DNA of 64,000 bases from an uncultured Cellulosilyticum sp. (GTDB lineage Bacteria; Bacillota; Clostridia; Lachnospirales; Cellulosilyticaceae): contig CAKVCL010000002.1 of assembly GCA_934725855.1 (NCBI GenBank), positions 1 to 64,000 on the forward strand. The letters run 5' to 3'. The first letter of the stretch is position 1; the number at the start of each line of letters is the position of its first letter. Positions 27,616 to 37,382 of this stretch are shown here, in pieces. Under the pieces are notes generated by a model. It saw only the letters and a program-made list of their open reading frames with translations. It was not told the origin of the DNA and searched no databases. A program made the position numbers and the translations under genes.

Positions 27616-28698
27616 ATGGAGCAGAATAAAAGTATGTATCATACGATAATCAACCAGATTACAGGCATTTTTTTGCCCATTATTAATTATCTAACAGCAG
27701 CAAGTATTTTAAAAAGCATGATGGTATTATGTGTAAATTTTGGAATACTAAAAACACAGAGTGGGGTTTATCAGATTTTTTATGCGGTATCAGATGGATT
27801 TTTTTATTTCTTGCCTGTGTTTTTAGCAATTACCGCGTCTAAAGAGTGGAAGACCGATTTATTTATTTCCGTATTAATTCCAGGAGCCATGCTATATCCA
27901 GATATTGTAGCTGTTTTAGAAAATGGACAAAGTTTATCCTTTTTAGGACTAACCGTGCCTAGTACGATTTATCACTCAAGTGTGATACCAGTATTATTAG
28001 CGATAGGACTATTGCATTTTGTTGAAAAGCCTTGCGATGAGTATATACCAGAAGCAATAAGAGGATTTGTAAAACCCATCGTTTGTTGCTTGGTGGTTTT
28101 GCCACTTACATTTTTAGTATTTGGTCCAATAGGCATGTGGATTGGAGAATTTCTAACCAAGATTTTCTTTATGATTTATGATTGGAATCCAATTGTTGCT
28201 GGGGCATTCATGGGATTTTGTATACAACCAATGGTAGCTGTGGGTGCACATTGGAGCATCGTTCCTGTGAGCTTAAGTAGTATTGCAAATAATGGTTATG
28301 ATGTGATTTTACCATTATTTGGAGGAGCCGTTTATGGACAAGCAGGTGCGGCACTTGCTATGGGGGTTATCTATAAAAAGGATAAAGAAAAAAGGCGTAT
28401 TGCATTTCAAGGGGCTTTTTCAGCAGGATTAGGGGTTACCGAACCCGCTTTATTTGGGGTGAATGTACCGATGATGCGTTCTATGCTAGCGGCTTGTTTA
28501 GCAGGAGCTGTAGGAGGAGCTATGGTTGGAGCCGCTGGTACGCATTGTACTTCATTTGCATTTCCTAGCTTCTTAACTTGTGTAGCTTATGTGGGCAAAG
28601 GATTTGGCGTATTTCTGATAGCTATGGTTGTTTCATTTATATTAGGCTTTGTATTGACCATTGTGCAGAAAAAGCAGATTGAAAAGTTAGTCAGGTAG
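27616..28698 (+). CDS. Orphan PTS sugar permease, EIIC domain
   Basis: The 360-residue membrane protein matches the EIIC domain of the glucose/beta-glucoside/sucrose PTS family. Marks include the N-terminal TGIFLPIINYLTAASILKS, the central GAHWSIVPV with the substrate-site His and the signature GLGVTEPALFGVN near residue 275. The usual fused or neighbouring EIIB and EIIA domains are absent, although the start with AGGGGAT is clear, so this is not a simple truncation. It would need IIB/IIA from elsewhere. The convergent AraC gene ends four bases away and may regulate it. The substrate is probably a beta- or alpha-linked disaccharide. Confidence 0.83.
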   Translation: MEQNKSMYHTIINQITGIFLPIINYLTAASILKSMMVLCVNFGILKTQSGVYQIFYAVSDGFFYFLPVFLAITASKEWKTDLFISVLIPGAMLYPDIVAVLENGQSLSFLGLTVPSTIYHSSVIPVLLAIGLLHFVEKPCDEYIPEAIRGFVKPIVCCLVVLPLTFLVFGPIGMWIGEFLTKIFFMIYDWNPIVAGAFMGFCIQPMVAVGAHWSIVPVSLSSIANNGYDVILPLFGGAVYGQAGAALAMGVIYKKDKEKRRIAFQGAFSAGLGVTEPALFGVNVPMMRSMLAACLAGAVGGAMVGAAGTHCTSFAFPSFLTCVAYVGKGFGVFLIAMVVSFILGFVLTIVQKKQIEKLVR

Positions 28699-28702
28699 TC
28701 AA

Positions 28703-29593
28703 CTAGGTATTTTTTTTAGTATATTCTTTTGGAGTACAATGATATAGTCGCTTAAAGCATTTGGAGAAATAACTTGAAGAATCAAAACCACATTTGCTAG
28801 ATATAGTGGATATATTTTCAGTGGGACTTGATAAAAGTAGATGCGCACTTTGAAGTAGCCTGTATTTTAGTAAATACTGAATGGGCGATTCGCTGATGTT
28901 TCTTTTAAAGCAACGAAGACATTCCCGTTCACTAATATCAGATACTTTAGCTATATCGGATAAAGTGATGCTCTCAGAAAAATTTTGATGAATGTAATCA
29001 AGCATTTTTTCAAAGCGGATTGTATCGATATTTACTGACTGAGTTTGAAGTAAAATAGAATCTTGCATAAGCTTATAGACTGTAAGAAGAATTGTGGTAA
29101 GATGTTCACGTACTATAAATTCATAAGCGAATGTATTAGTTTTTAGGGCGTTTATTGCTAAAGCAAAGTGCTGAGGAGTGTCATAATCTTTACCATTAAG
29201 AATAGTACTTGAAAAAGCTGAGCATGACAATAGAGGTGACAAGTATTTAGTGGCGAATGAGAAATGATTATTTCCTGTAATTAATAATGGAGAAAAAACA
29301 ATAGACTGTATTTCACAATAGGGTGAACCAAAGATGCAGTGAAGTGTATGAGCATTGATAACAACAAGTTCACCTTGGTTAATGGACATATGATGACAAG
29401 GAACCTGAAGAGTGAGGGTTCCTTTTTTGATATAAATAATCTCTATATCTTGGTGCCAGTGCCAAGGAACAGTATCCTCTATGGAAGAGGTATGACTAGA
29501 TTCATAGTAAGCGCATGGAAATTCAGGTAATCCGTGTGACTGGAGTTCTTTCTTAGAGTGATTAACAATTAGATTACATTTATGACTGGGCAT
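28703..29593 (-). CDS. AraC-family transcriptional regulator
   Basis: A 296-residue regulator with an N-terminal cupin (about 15-120; WHWHQDIEIIYIKKGTLTLQV with the metal-site-like His residues) and C-terminal double HTH (about 195-293; LSDIAKVSDISERECLRCFKR and ISTISSKCGFDSSSYFSKCFKR, ending PKEYTKK). AGGAGGTC precedes the ATG at 29593. It converges on the PTS IIC gene and is divergent from the VOC gene. Which target it controls is not visible. Confidence 0.87.
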   Translation of the reverse strand: MPSHKCNLIVNHSKKELQSHGLPEFPCAYYESSHTSSIEDTVPWHWHQDIEIIYIKKGTLTLQVPCHHMSINQGELVVINAHTLHCIFGSPYCEIQSIVFSPLLITGNNHFSFATKYLSPLLSCSAFSSTILNGKDYDTPQHFALAINALKTNTFAYEFIVREHLTTILLTVYKLMQDSILLQTQSVNIDTIRFEKMLDYIHQNFSESITLSDIAKVSDISERECLRCFKRNISESPIQYLLKYRLLQSAHLLLSSPTENISTISSKCGFDSSSYFSKCFKRLYHCTPKEYTKKNT

Positions 29594-29748
29594 TAAATGA
29601 CCTCCTAAAATAATGAGTCGTTTTTGTTATAGTATAGGTCGGAAATAATCTTGAATCAAGGCATAATCTGGCGCTATTATTTCAATAGAAAGAAAAAGAT
29701 ATTTTGTAAAATTTAATTTTTAATTTTCAATAAAGGAGAGGATGTACG

Positions 29749-30132
29749 ATGAAAATAGAACATGTTGCAATGTATGTTAATGATCTAGAAGGTGCAAAAG
29801 ATTTTTTTGTTCGTTTCTTTGAAGCAAAAGTAGGTGAGAAATATGATAATCAAGAAGTAGATTTTCACTCATACTTTCTTACATTTGAAGATGGGGCTAG
29901 ACTGGAATTAATGAATATCGCTGGAATGGCAGATGATGCAAAGAAAATGGCAAGAACAGGATATATTCATTTAGCTTTTTCAGTAGGAAGTAAGGAAAAA
30001 GTTGATCAGCTGACCAAGCAAATAAAAGAGGAGGGATATGAGATTCTTAGTGAGCCTAGGATGACTGGTGATGGATATTATGAAAGTTGTATTATGGGAA
30101 TAGAAGGTAATCAGATTGAAATCACTTTGTAA
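29749..30132 (+). CDS. VOC-family (glyoxalase/bleomycin-resistance-like) protein
   Basis: The 127-residue protein has the paired beta-alpha-beta-beta-beta modules of the vicinal oxygen chelate fold: IEHVAMYVNDLEGAKDFFVRFF at the N-terminus and the second module from IHLAFSVGSKEKVDQL, ending DGYYESCIMGIEGNQIEI. Putative metal ligands are the His in IEHVA, the Glu in ARLELMN, the His in YIHLAF and the final Glu in NQIEITL. It may be a lyase, dioxygenase or binding protein. AAAGGAGAGG precedes the start. It is monocistronic with a terminator downstream. Confidence 0.85.
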   Translation: MKIEHVAMYVNDLEGAKDFFVRFFEAKVGEKYDNQEVDFHSYFLTFEDGARLELMNIAGMADDAKKMARTGYIHLAFSVGSKEKVDQLTKQIKEEGYEILSEPRMTGDGYYESCIMGIEGNQIEITL

Positions 30133-30194
30133 TCATTTTATATCTAATACAGTTACTAGCTAAAGTGATTAAAATTTACTTTCTTAAATATGAT

Positions 30195-30238
30195 GAGGCT
30201 ATCGCAGTTTAATGCGATAGCCTCTGTTTTATTTTTTA
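30195..30238. terminator. Terminator between VOC and DUF1846 genes
   Basis: GAGGCTATCGCA, loop of six bases, TGCGATAGCCTC, then TGTTTTATTTTTT. It ends the VOC transcript and overlaps the stop of the convergent DUF1846 gene. Confidence 0.92.
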
Positions 30239-31699
30239 GTTTTCGTAAACGGCTTCGTTAGTGACTTCAATGCCAAGTTTTTTAAACGTATTCATATCTA
30301 CAGAAGATAGAATAACAGAAACATGTAATTGACAACCAGATAATTTTGGAAGCTGCTCTAAAACGAGTTTAGCATTAGGGTCGGTTGCTGCACAAGTAGA
30401 TAAAGCAATAAGCACTTCGTCTGTGTGAAGACGAGGATTCTTGCTGCCTAAGTATTTGGTTTTAAGTTCTTGGATAGGCTCAATAAAGGTTGGAGGAATA
30501 AGATGAATCTCATCATCAATGCCGCCTAATACCTTAATTGCATTGAGTAAAACAGCTGAAGCAGCACCCAGTAAAGTGGTCGTTTTTCCAGTAACGATTG
30601 TACCATCTGGTAATTCTAATGCAGCTGCAGGCGCACCGCTTTGAGCTGCTAATTCATTGGCAACTGAAACAACAGGGCGGTTATTTGGGGTGATTTTAGC
30701 TTGTTTAAGGAGTAATTCTTGTTTGTAGACTTCCTCTTTTGTCGCTTCGTCTTTTTTGAAACGGTTAAGAGATTGATAATAGCGGCGAATGATTTCTTGT
30801 TTAGAAGCTTCTTCGCAAACTTCATTATCAATAATGCAGTTACCAGTCATATTAACCCCCATATCAGTTGGAGACTGATATGGACAGTAGCCATAAATCC
30901 CTTCAAACATAGCAGCAAGGACTGGGTAAATTTCAACATCACGGTTATAGTTAACCGTTGTGATACCATAAGCATCCAAGTGGAATGGGTCAATCATATT
31001 CACATCATTAAGGTCTGCAGTAGCAGCTTCATAAGCAAGGTTTACAGGATGTTTGAGAGGAATGTTCCAAATAGGGAAAGTTTCAAATTTAGCATAACCT
31101 GCTTTTACCCCACGTTTATTTTCATGATAAAGTTGAGAAAGACAGGTTGCCATTTTACCACTACCAGGACCAGGTGCTGTGACAACAACTAATGGACGAG
31201 TGGTTTCAACATAATCATTTTTCCCATAACCTTCTTGGCTCACAATATGTGCCACATTGTTTGGATAACCTTCTATTGGATAGTGATGGTATACTTTAAT
31301 ATCCATTTGTTCTAATTTGGCTTGGAATAAATTAGCTGAAGGTTGTCCTGTATAACGTGTAATCACAACACTGCTGACATAAAGCCCTTTTTCTCTATAA
31401 ACTTCAATTAAACGAATCACATCTTGGTCGTAAGGAATCCCTAAATCGTGTCTGATTTTATTTCTTTCGATATCCGCAGCATTAATAGAAATAATCATTT
31501 CAGCTTGGTCGGAAAGCTGTAAGAGCATTTGAAGCTTACTATCAGGAGCAAAGCCAGGCAGTACGCGTGAGGCGTGGTAGTCATCAAATAATTTACCACC
31601 AAATTCAAGATAGAGCTTATCCCCAAACTGGCTAATACGTTCGCGAATATGCTCTGACTGCATTGTAAGATATTTTTGATTATCAAATCCAATTTTCAT
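30236..31699 (-). CDS. DUF1846 family protein
   Basis: The 487-residue soluble protein is a full-length member of the conserved DUF1846 family of Gram-positive bacteria. The opening (KIGFDNQKYLTMQSEHIRER) and blocks such as GGKLFDDYHASRVLPGF, VVVTAPGPGSGKMATCLSQ and the near-C-terminal LSGCQLHVSVILSSVD are family hallmarks. The GPGSGKMAT segment resembles a P-loop, so nucleotide binding is possible, but the biochemical role is not established as far as I know. It is monocistronic. The 394-base gap upstream holds only promoters: a small inverted repeat (GCGTT-ATAA-AACGC, 31730-31743) lies 31 bases before its start. Confidence 0.88.
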   Translation of the reverse strand: MKIGFDNQKYLTMQSEHIRERISQFGDKLYLEFGGKLFDDYHASRVLPGFAPDSKLQMLLQLSDQAEMIISINAADIERNKIRHDLGIPYDQDVIRLIEVYREKGLYVSSVVITRYTGQPSANLFQAKLEQMDIKVYHHYPIEGYPNNVAHIVSQEGYGKNDYVETTRPLVVVTAPGPGSGKMATCLSQLYHENKRGVKAGYAKFETFPIWNIPLKHPVNLAYEAATADLNDVNMIDPFHLDAYGITTVNYNRDVEIYPVLAAMFEGIYGYCPYQSPTDMGVNMTGNCIIDNEVCEEASKQEIIRRYYQSLNRFKKDEATKEEVYKQELLLKQAKITPNNRPVVSVANELAAQSGAPAAALELPDGTIVTGKTTTLLGAASAVLLNAIKVLGGIDDEIHLIPPTFIEPIQELKTKYLGSKNPRLHTDEVLIALSTCAATDPNAKLVLEQLPKLSGCQLHVSVILSSVDMNTFKKLGIEVTNEAVYEN

Positions 31700-32021
31700 T
31701 TTCGAACATCCTTCTTGTGTAAATTTTTGGCGTTATAAAACGCTTTCTAGTAAATACTCATAGAGTTAAGTTTAACACATCTAAAGCTATGAAGCACTAA
31801 AATTATGATTCCAAATAAAAAAATATATATTTGATATATTTTCGTAAATACCATTTTGTTTGACAAGATAAATCATTTTTATTCAAAAAGGTAAGTGCTA
31901 TATTGGAAAATAGATAGTATAATTTTGTTGGTTACAGAGTGAGCATAAACTTAAAGATGAAAATGGGATTAGAGCAAAATTTGTTAAAAAAATAAAATTT
32001 TTGTGACAACTTAAAAATAAA

Positions 32022-32049
32022 TTGTGAATAAGGTAAAATAGTATATAAG
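32022..32049 (+). promoter_or_regulatory. Possible promoter of the EAL gene
   Basis: TTGTGA at 32022-32027 and TATAAG at 32044-32049 are separated by 16 bases, about 45 bases before the TTG start. It is a weak match in a very AT-rich stretch. Confidence 0.35.
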
Positions 32050-32093
32050 GTATAAAATAAATCGAAAAGGACATAAGATAAGGAGAGAGATAC

Positions 32094-34133
32094 TTGAAAG
32101 ATGTTAAAATCAAGGATAAAAGATTAAATAAGGCATTAAAGAAGATGAGCATTTGGCCTGGGATTGTTCTTTTCACCGTTCTAATAAGTATTACAATGTT
32201 TATTTTATTTACATTTATCTCGATATTTATTGAATATATTGGAAAAGAAAAAGCAACTGCATTTATAGAAAAAGCGGAGTATGTTGGTCGTGTTTTAGAA
32301 AATCAAATCAATGAAAAAAATATGAATGTAGAAGAAGCTACACAGTATGTGACTAAACAGTTTAAAGATGTGAGTGATATTTGTTTGATTGGACCTAATG
32401 GTCAAGTTATAACTAATGATAAACATTCTTTACCAGATTTTAAGGAGAATGATAACAACTATGCTAAAAGTAATTATGAACTTTATGCAGATACTGAAAA
32501 AGACGCAGAGTATTGGAATGAAAAGGGGATATGCATTCCAATTTTAGAGGTGATGAAGAATACATACCGTTTTTCGAATCATGAAAAGCATAATATGAAG
32601 AGGGAAAATGAGGAGATTTTTAGTGTGACGGCTTGGTGTCAGATTCCTATTCGAGTAGAGGAAGGCTATAAAGTTTATTATAAAGGCAAACTTACCATTA
32701 AGCGAAATGATGTAGGTTATGTGGCGATTGTAATTACAATAAGCGTTGTGGCATTAAGTATTCCATTAATTTTGTTATTATTTTATATGATTTCTATTAT
32801 TTTTGCTCAAAGAAGATTAAGAACACTGATTTATTTAGATATGGTAACAGGAGGAAATAACTGGACGTATTTTATGAATCGTTGCCGCCTTATTTTAGGG
32901 AGGGCACGCAATGCTAGGCATGGCTATGCATTGGTGAATTTGCATATGGACAAATACTTGGATTATTGTACTTTATATGGCAATAGAGAAGGAGAGCAGC
33001 TTTTAGAAAAAATTAATGGTTATTTAAGTGTTCGGATTATTAATAAAGTAGAAACCTACGCACGTAATGAAAAAGGAGATTTTGGCTTACTCATTCGTTG
33101 CACTTCTAAAGAGGATGCTGAAAAGCATCTTAAAATGATTCTTGCAGAAATAACGGGGATTGATAAAAATAGAAAATTAGTTTTTCATGTGGGCTATTAT
33201 ATTCTTTCCCCAGCACTTACGACGCAAAGCTTGCGTAAAAGAAAACAAGTGGACATAGCAGAGCTTTTTCAGTATGCAAGTGCCGCTCGAAAAAGCTTAG
33301 GTTTCTTAGATAAAAAGCATATTGCATTTTGTACGGAAAAGCTCTTACAAGAACAAAAATGGAAGCATCAAGTAGCCACAACGATGCAAGCTTCTCTTAA
33401 TAATGGTGAATTTGAAATGTATTTACAGCCTAAATATAATCCAATCACTAGAAAACTAGAAGGGGCAGAGGCACTTGCCAGATGGAATAATCCAGATCGA
33501 GGGCTGATTATGCCAGATTACTTTATTCCTATTTTTGAGGAAAATGGATTTATTACACAGCTAGATGAATATATGATTTCACAAGTATCCAAATTGCTTG
33601 CTGAGTGGAAATTAGAAGGAAGAAAGCTGATTCCTATTTCAGTCAATTTGTCAAGTGCATTGCTTGGAAAGCATAATCTTGCAGAACATATTTGTCGGTT
33701 AGTCGATGAGTATGGTATAAGTCACACTTATGTTGAATTGGAGATTACTGAAAATGCTTTCTTTGGTAATAAGAAAAATTTATGCCAAAAAATACAAGAA
33801 CTTAAATTCTATGGATTTCCTATATCAATGGATGATTTTGGGTCAGGGTACTCTTCATTAAATGCATTAAAGGATTTACCAATTGATACCTTAAAACTAG
33901 ATATGGACTTTTTTGAAGGAAACACAATAGAAAAACGTAGTGAGATTGTTATTAAAGAAGCTATTCAACTTGCTAAGCATTTAAGCATGAAGGTTGTTGC
34001 TGAAGGGATAGAAAAAGAAGAACAGGTTAATTTTCTTTCTGAGCAAGGATGTGATATGATACAAGGCTACTATTTTGCAAAACCAATGCCAGTTGATGAA
34101 TTTGAAAAGCTGAAAGAAAGTAGTGTAGATTAA
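32094..34133 (+). CDS. Membrane EAL-domain c-di-GMP phosphodiesterase with degenerate GGDEF
   Basis: The 679-residue protein has a membrane helix at about 20-47, an extracellular sensor (about 48-205), a second helix (about 208-232), a degenerate GGDEF domain (about 245-415; the signature reads NEKGDF) and an intact EAL domain (about 425-675). EAL residues present include E459 in GAEALARW, VNLSS, LEITENAFF, MDDFGSGYSSL, AEGIEKEEQ and QGYYFAKPM, so hydrolysis of c-di-GMP is likely while the GGDEF part is probably regulatory. TTG 32094 is chosen because AAGGAG lies seven bases upstream. The hybrid kinase begins 15 bases after its stop. Confidence 0.88.
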   Translation: MKDVKIKDKRLNKALKKMSIWPGIVLFTVLISITMFILFTFISIFIEYIGKEKATAFIEKAEYVGRVLENQINEKNMNVEEATQYVTKQFKDVSDICLIGPNGQVITNDKHSLPDFKENDNNYAKSNYELYADTEKDAEYWNEKGICIPILEVMKNTYRFSNHEKHNMKRENEEIFSVTAWCQIPIRVEEGYKVYYKGKLTIKRNDVGYVAIVITISVVALSIPLILLLFYMISIIFAQRRLRTLIYLDMVTGGNNWTYFMNRCRLILGRARNARHGYALVNLHMDKYLDYCTLYGNREGEQLLEKINGYLSVRIINKVETYARNEKGDFGLLIRCTSKEDAEKHLKMILAEITGIDKNRKLVFHVGYYILSPALTTQSLRKRKQVDIAELFQYASAARKSLGFLDKKHIAFCTEKLLQEQKWKHQVATTMQASLNNGEFEMYLQPKYNPITRKLEGAEALARWNNPDRGLIMPDYFIPIFEENGFITQLDEYMISQVSKLLAEWKLEGRKLIPISVNLSSALLGKHNLAEHICRLVDEYGISHTYVELEITENAFFGNKKNLCQKIQELKFYGFPISMDDFGSGYSSLNALKDLPIDTLKLDMDFFEGNTIEKRSEIVIKEAIQLAKHLSMKVVAEGIEKEEQVNFLSEQGCDMIQGYYFAKPMPVDEFEKLKESSVD

Positions 34134-34148
34134 GAAAGGGGAAAGTGA

Positions 34149-36356
34149 ATGCATGAATTATTTATACTGATTCAATTAATAGGAATGATGGTATTAATGG
34201 TGGATGCAATATATATTATTTGTCAAAGACCCTCAAGACAACAGCAGTGCTTGTTATTTTTAATCATTGCGCTAAGCATTAACTTCTTAGGTTACTTCTT
34301 TGAATTGCAGGCTCATACAATGGGTGAGGCTTTATTAGCTGTTAAAATCATTTATTTTGGAAAGCCATTTATTCTATTTGCACTTTTTTTGTTTATTTTG
34401 CAAGTTAGTAGAATTCGATTTTCCAAAAGCATCTTGATGATATTAGGTTTATATCATTTATCGGTTACCTTTATGGTACTAACTTGTGAGCATCATAAGC
34501 TTTATTATACGAATATAGACTTTGTGAGTGCAGGTGTTTTTCCACATCTTATTTTAGAGCATGGTGTATTTTATGATATTTTTATGGTGACTACCGCTAT
34601 TTACTTGTTTAGCATGATCATTATTTGCTTTTACAAATATTTGCATTGCCATAGCATGTTAGATAGAAAGCAATTTGGAAGTTTCTTAGGGATTTTGATT
34701 TTTTCATCCTTGGGTTATTTATTATGTATTAAAGGGGTAACAAAGCCATATGATGTGACACTATTGGTGTATTTGATCGGAACGGTCTTATTATCGCTAT
34801 TAATTTATAAACAAAAAGTATTGGATACAATGACGCTTGCAAATGAACTAGCACTTGATGAATTATCAGAAGGGCTATTAGTGGTAGACCATGAAGAATG
34901 CATTTTATATATTAATGAAAAAGCAAGAGAAATTTTTAATTTTAATAAAAAAAGAAACAGCCAAGAAATCTTGGAACGACTCGATCAATGCATCATTGGT
35001 AAAGACAACATAGAATTTAACAAACGTGTTTATTCTGTAAAGAGTCAAATGCTAGAAAAGAATAAGATTTACTATGGTAAGATGTACATATTAACAGATA
35101 TATCAGATAGTTTCTTTTATACCAAACAAGTCTCAGAACAAGCTAAAATTATGAAGGAGCTAAAGGAACAAGCCGAATCTGCTAATGAAGCTAAGTCTGC
35201 ATTTGTATCTAATATGTCTCATGAAATACGTACACCTATGAATGCAATTGTTGGATTAACAGAAGTATTATTACGTAAAAATTGGTCAGATGAAGATAAG
35301 GCATTTCTATTAAACATTAAGAGCTCTGGAAATGCTTTGTTAAAGCTGATTAATGATCTTTTAGATTTTTCTAAAATTGAAGCGGGTAAGTTTGAAATTA
35401 TAGAAGATGATTATGACTTTTCACAAATGCTAAGAGATATTCAAGTCATTGGTAATACACGAATTGGTGATAAGAAGATTAATCTTGTAATGGACATTGA
35501 CAAAGAGATTCCTCGCCAGCTGCATGGAGATGCACTGCGCATTCGTCAGGTGATTATTAATCTAATGAACAATGCCATTAAATTTACAGAAGAAGGCTAT
35601 GTAACCATTCATGTTAAGAAGAAGAGTGTTCAAGACAAACTTATACAACTTTATATTTCAGTAGAAGATACAGGGCAAGGCATTCGGTTAGAAGATCAAA
35701 AGAAATTATTTGATGCCTTTACTCAAGTCGATATTAAGAAAAACAAAGGAAAAGAAGGGACAGGACTTGGTCTTGCGATTTCAAAGCAATTAGTAGAGCT
35801 TATGGGTGGTGAATTGCAAGTTAAAAGTGAATATGGAAAAGGAAGCGAATTCTTCTTTACTTTTTGGCAAATCATTGTGGATGAGACATTAATGGGAGAT
35901 TTCTCTAAGGTTAGTGATAAAAGTGAAGAGAAAAAAGAACAGGATATTTTCTCATTTACAGCCCCAGAGGCTAAAATACTAATTGTAGAAGATAACCTAA
36001 TCAACCAAGAAGTGGCTATGGCTTTACTTGAACCATTTGAAATTCAAATAGAAATAGCTAATAATGGGCAAGAAGCGTTAGATATGGTTCAACAAAACAA
36101 ATATGATTTGGTCTTAATGGATCATTTTATGCCAGTTATGGATGGTGTGGAAGCTACAATTAAAATACGTGAATTAGAAGGAGAATACTATCAAAAACTC
36201 CCTATATTGGCACTTACAGCAGATGCGGTTCAAGGGGTTAAAGAAGAATTTATTCGTGCAGGAATGAATGACTTTGTTTCAAAACCAATAAATTTAGTAC
36301 TCATCTGTAAGAAAATAAGAGAATGGCTGCCTAATGAGCTCATTGTGGAAGGATAA
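34149..36356 (+). CDS. Hybrid sensor histidine kinase with 7TM N-terminus
   Basis: The 735-residue protein has seven N-terminal helices (about 1-225, the histidine-kinase 7TM domain type), a PAS-like linker (about 230-325), HisKA with phospho-acceptor H358 in SNMSHEIRTPMN, HATPase (NNAIKFT N-box, DTGQGI and GTGLGLAIS G-boxes) and a C-terminal receiver with phospho-acceptor D658 in DLVLMDHFMPVMDG and conserved KP near the end. Signal is probably a membrane or small ligand. The phosphorelay partner is not encoded nearby. It sits in one operon with the EAL protein and an AraC/GyrI gene whose start is four bases after its stop. Confidence 0.93.
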   Translation: MHELFILIQLIGMMVLMVDAIYIICQRPSRQQQCLLFLIIALSINFLGYFFELQAHTMGEALLAVKIIYFGKPFILFALFLFILQVSRIRFSKSILMILGLYHLSVTFMVLTCEHHKLYYTNIDFVSAGVFPHLILEHGVFYDIFMVTTAIYLFSMIIICFYKYLHCHSMLDRKQFGSFLGILIFSSLGYLLCIKGVTKPYDVTLLVYLIGTVLLSLLIYKQKVLDTMTLANELALDELSEGLLVVDHEECILYINEKAREIFNFNKKRNSQEILERLDQCIIGKDNIEFNKRVYSVKSQMLEKNKIYYGKMYILTDISDSFFYTKQVSEQAKIMKELKEQAESANEAKSAFVSNMSHEIRTPMNAIVGLTEVLLRKNWSDEDKAFLLNIKSSGNALLKLINDLLDFSKIEAGKFEIIEDDYDFSQMLRDIQVIGNTRIGDKKINLVMDIDKEIPRQLHGDALRIRQVIINLMNNAIKFTEEGYVTIHVKKKSVQDKLIQLYISVEDTGQGIRLEDQKKLFDAFTQVDIKKNKGKEGTGLGLAISKQLVELMGGELQVKSEYGKGSEFFFTFWQIIVDETLMGDFSKVSDKSEEKKEQDIFSFTAPEAKILIVEDNLINQEVAMALLEPFEIQIEIANNGQEALDMVQQNKYDLVLMDHFMPVMDGVEATIKIRELEGEYYQKLPILALTADAVQGVKEEFIRAGMNDFVSKPINLVLICKKIREWLPNELIVEG

Positions 36357-36359
36357 AAC

Positions 36360-37286
36360 ATGGAAAAAAGAATGTACAATAAGGAATATGTTCATAGAAT
36401 TCATAAGGTTCAGGACTATATTGAAACGCATTTAAATAAGGCGATGACTATTGAAGAATTAGCCTATGAAGCTGGATTTTCTAAATATCATTTTAGCCGC
36501 ATTTTTCAGGGGATTGTTAAGGAAACGCTTGCTCATTATGTGAATCGTATTCGCATGGAGCAAGCGTTATTTTTACTTGCATACCGCCGTGATAAAAATA
36601 TGACAGATATTGCTTATGAAATGGGGTTTACGGATTCAGCAGTTTTTTCAAGGGCTTTTAAGAATTACTATGGTATGAGTCCAAAAGAATATAGAACGAC
36701 ATATATAAAACTGAATAAAGAGCCTTTTGTTTTGTCCAGTTATAAGACAAATGGAAAAATTAAAAAAAGCAGGGGAAGTGAGGTAAAGGGAAAAGTAAGC
36801 ATAGAAAATCTTAAGGAAAAGCAAGCAATTTATGTAAGGCATATGGGGACTTATGATTCTCTAGCACAGGAGTATGGTAAACTTATGGATACGTTATGGA
36901 AGTATGCCTATAAGCATAGCTTGATTGTAGCAAACCAGAATTGGGTACTGGCTATGTACCATGACAATCCTGAATTTGGAGAAGAAACGCAATTTCGAAC
37001 CAGTTTATGCATTACGATTCCTGAGGGAAAAAGCGTTCCACAAGATGATGTGGTAGAACAAATGACAATTGAAGGCGGATTATATGCAGTAGGTCATTTT
37101 AGAATTAAGCCGGAGGAATATGGAGACATTTGGGACTATATGTATGAAAAATGGCTGATGTGCAGTGAGTATTTCCCAAGGAATGCTTGCCCATTTGAGG
37201 TATATCGCAAAGTACCACAACAAGGAACGCTTAATGAGGTGTGTTTTCACGAGGTAGATATTTATGTGCCGATAGAGCCGCTATAA
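36360..37286 (+). CDS. AraC-family regulator with GyrI-like effector domain
   Basis: A 308-residue regulator with an N-terminal double HTH (about 10-110; IEELAYEAGFSKYHFSRIFQ and MTDIAYEMGFTDSAVFSRAFK, ending SPKEYRTTY) and a C-terminal GyrI-like ligand domain (about 140-305; KQAIYVRHMGTYDSL and the ending HEVDIYVPIEPL). Members respond to drugs or other hydrophobic compounds. It follows the hybrid kinase by three bases, so the ribosome site lies in that gene (GGAAGGATAA). A sensory kinase, c-di-GMP enzyme and drug-type AraC in one operon is an unusual grouping. Confidence 0.88.
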   Translation: MEKRMYNKEYVHRIHKVQDYIETHLNKAMTIEELAYEAGFSKYHFSRIFQGIVKETLAHYVNRIRMEQALFLLAYRRDKNMTDIAYEMGFTDSAVFSRAFKNYYGMSPKEYRTTYIKLNKEPFVLSSYKTNGKIKKSRGSEVKGKVSIENLKEKQAIYVRHMGTYDSLAQEYGKLMDTLWKYAYKHSLIVANQNWVLAMYHDNPEFGEETQFRTSLCITIPEGKSVPQDDVVEQMTIEGGLYAVGHFRIKPEEYGDIWDYMYEKWLMCSEYFPRNACPFEVYRKVPQQGTLNEVCFHEVDIYVPIEPL

Positions 37287-37382
37287 AATATAGCAAGAAT
37301 TGCAAAGAATCATTTTAAATGTCTCGGTACAATAGACTTACGCCAAAAGCAAGAGGGCAGTTCGTCAGAAGAGGTGATGACT

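Noticed and set aside
30719-31192. 157-codon + strand frame inside the DUF1846 gene
   Set aside because: Antisense to a conserved family protein; composition follows the opposite strand codons.
31860-31865. TTGACA as a promoter for the EAL gene
   Set aside because: No -10-like hexamer lies 16-18 bases downstream on the + strand, and the distance to the gene is over 220 bases.
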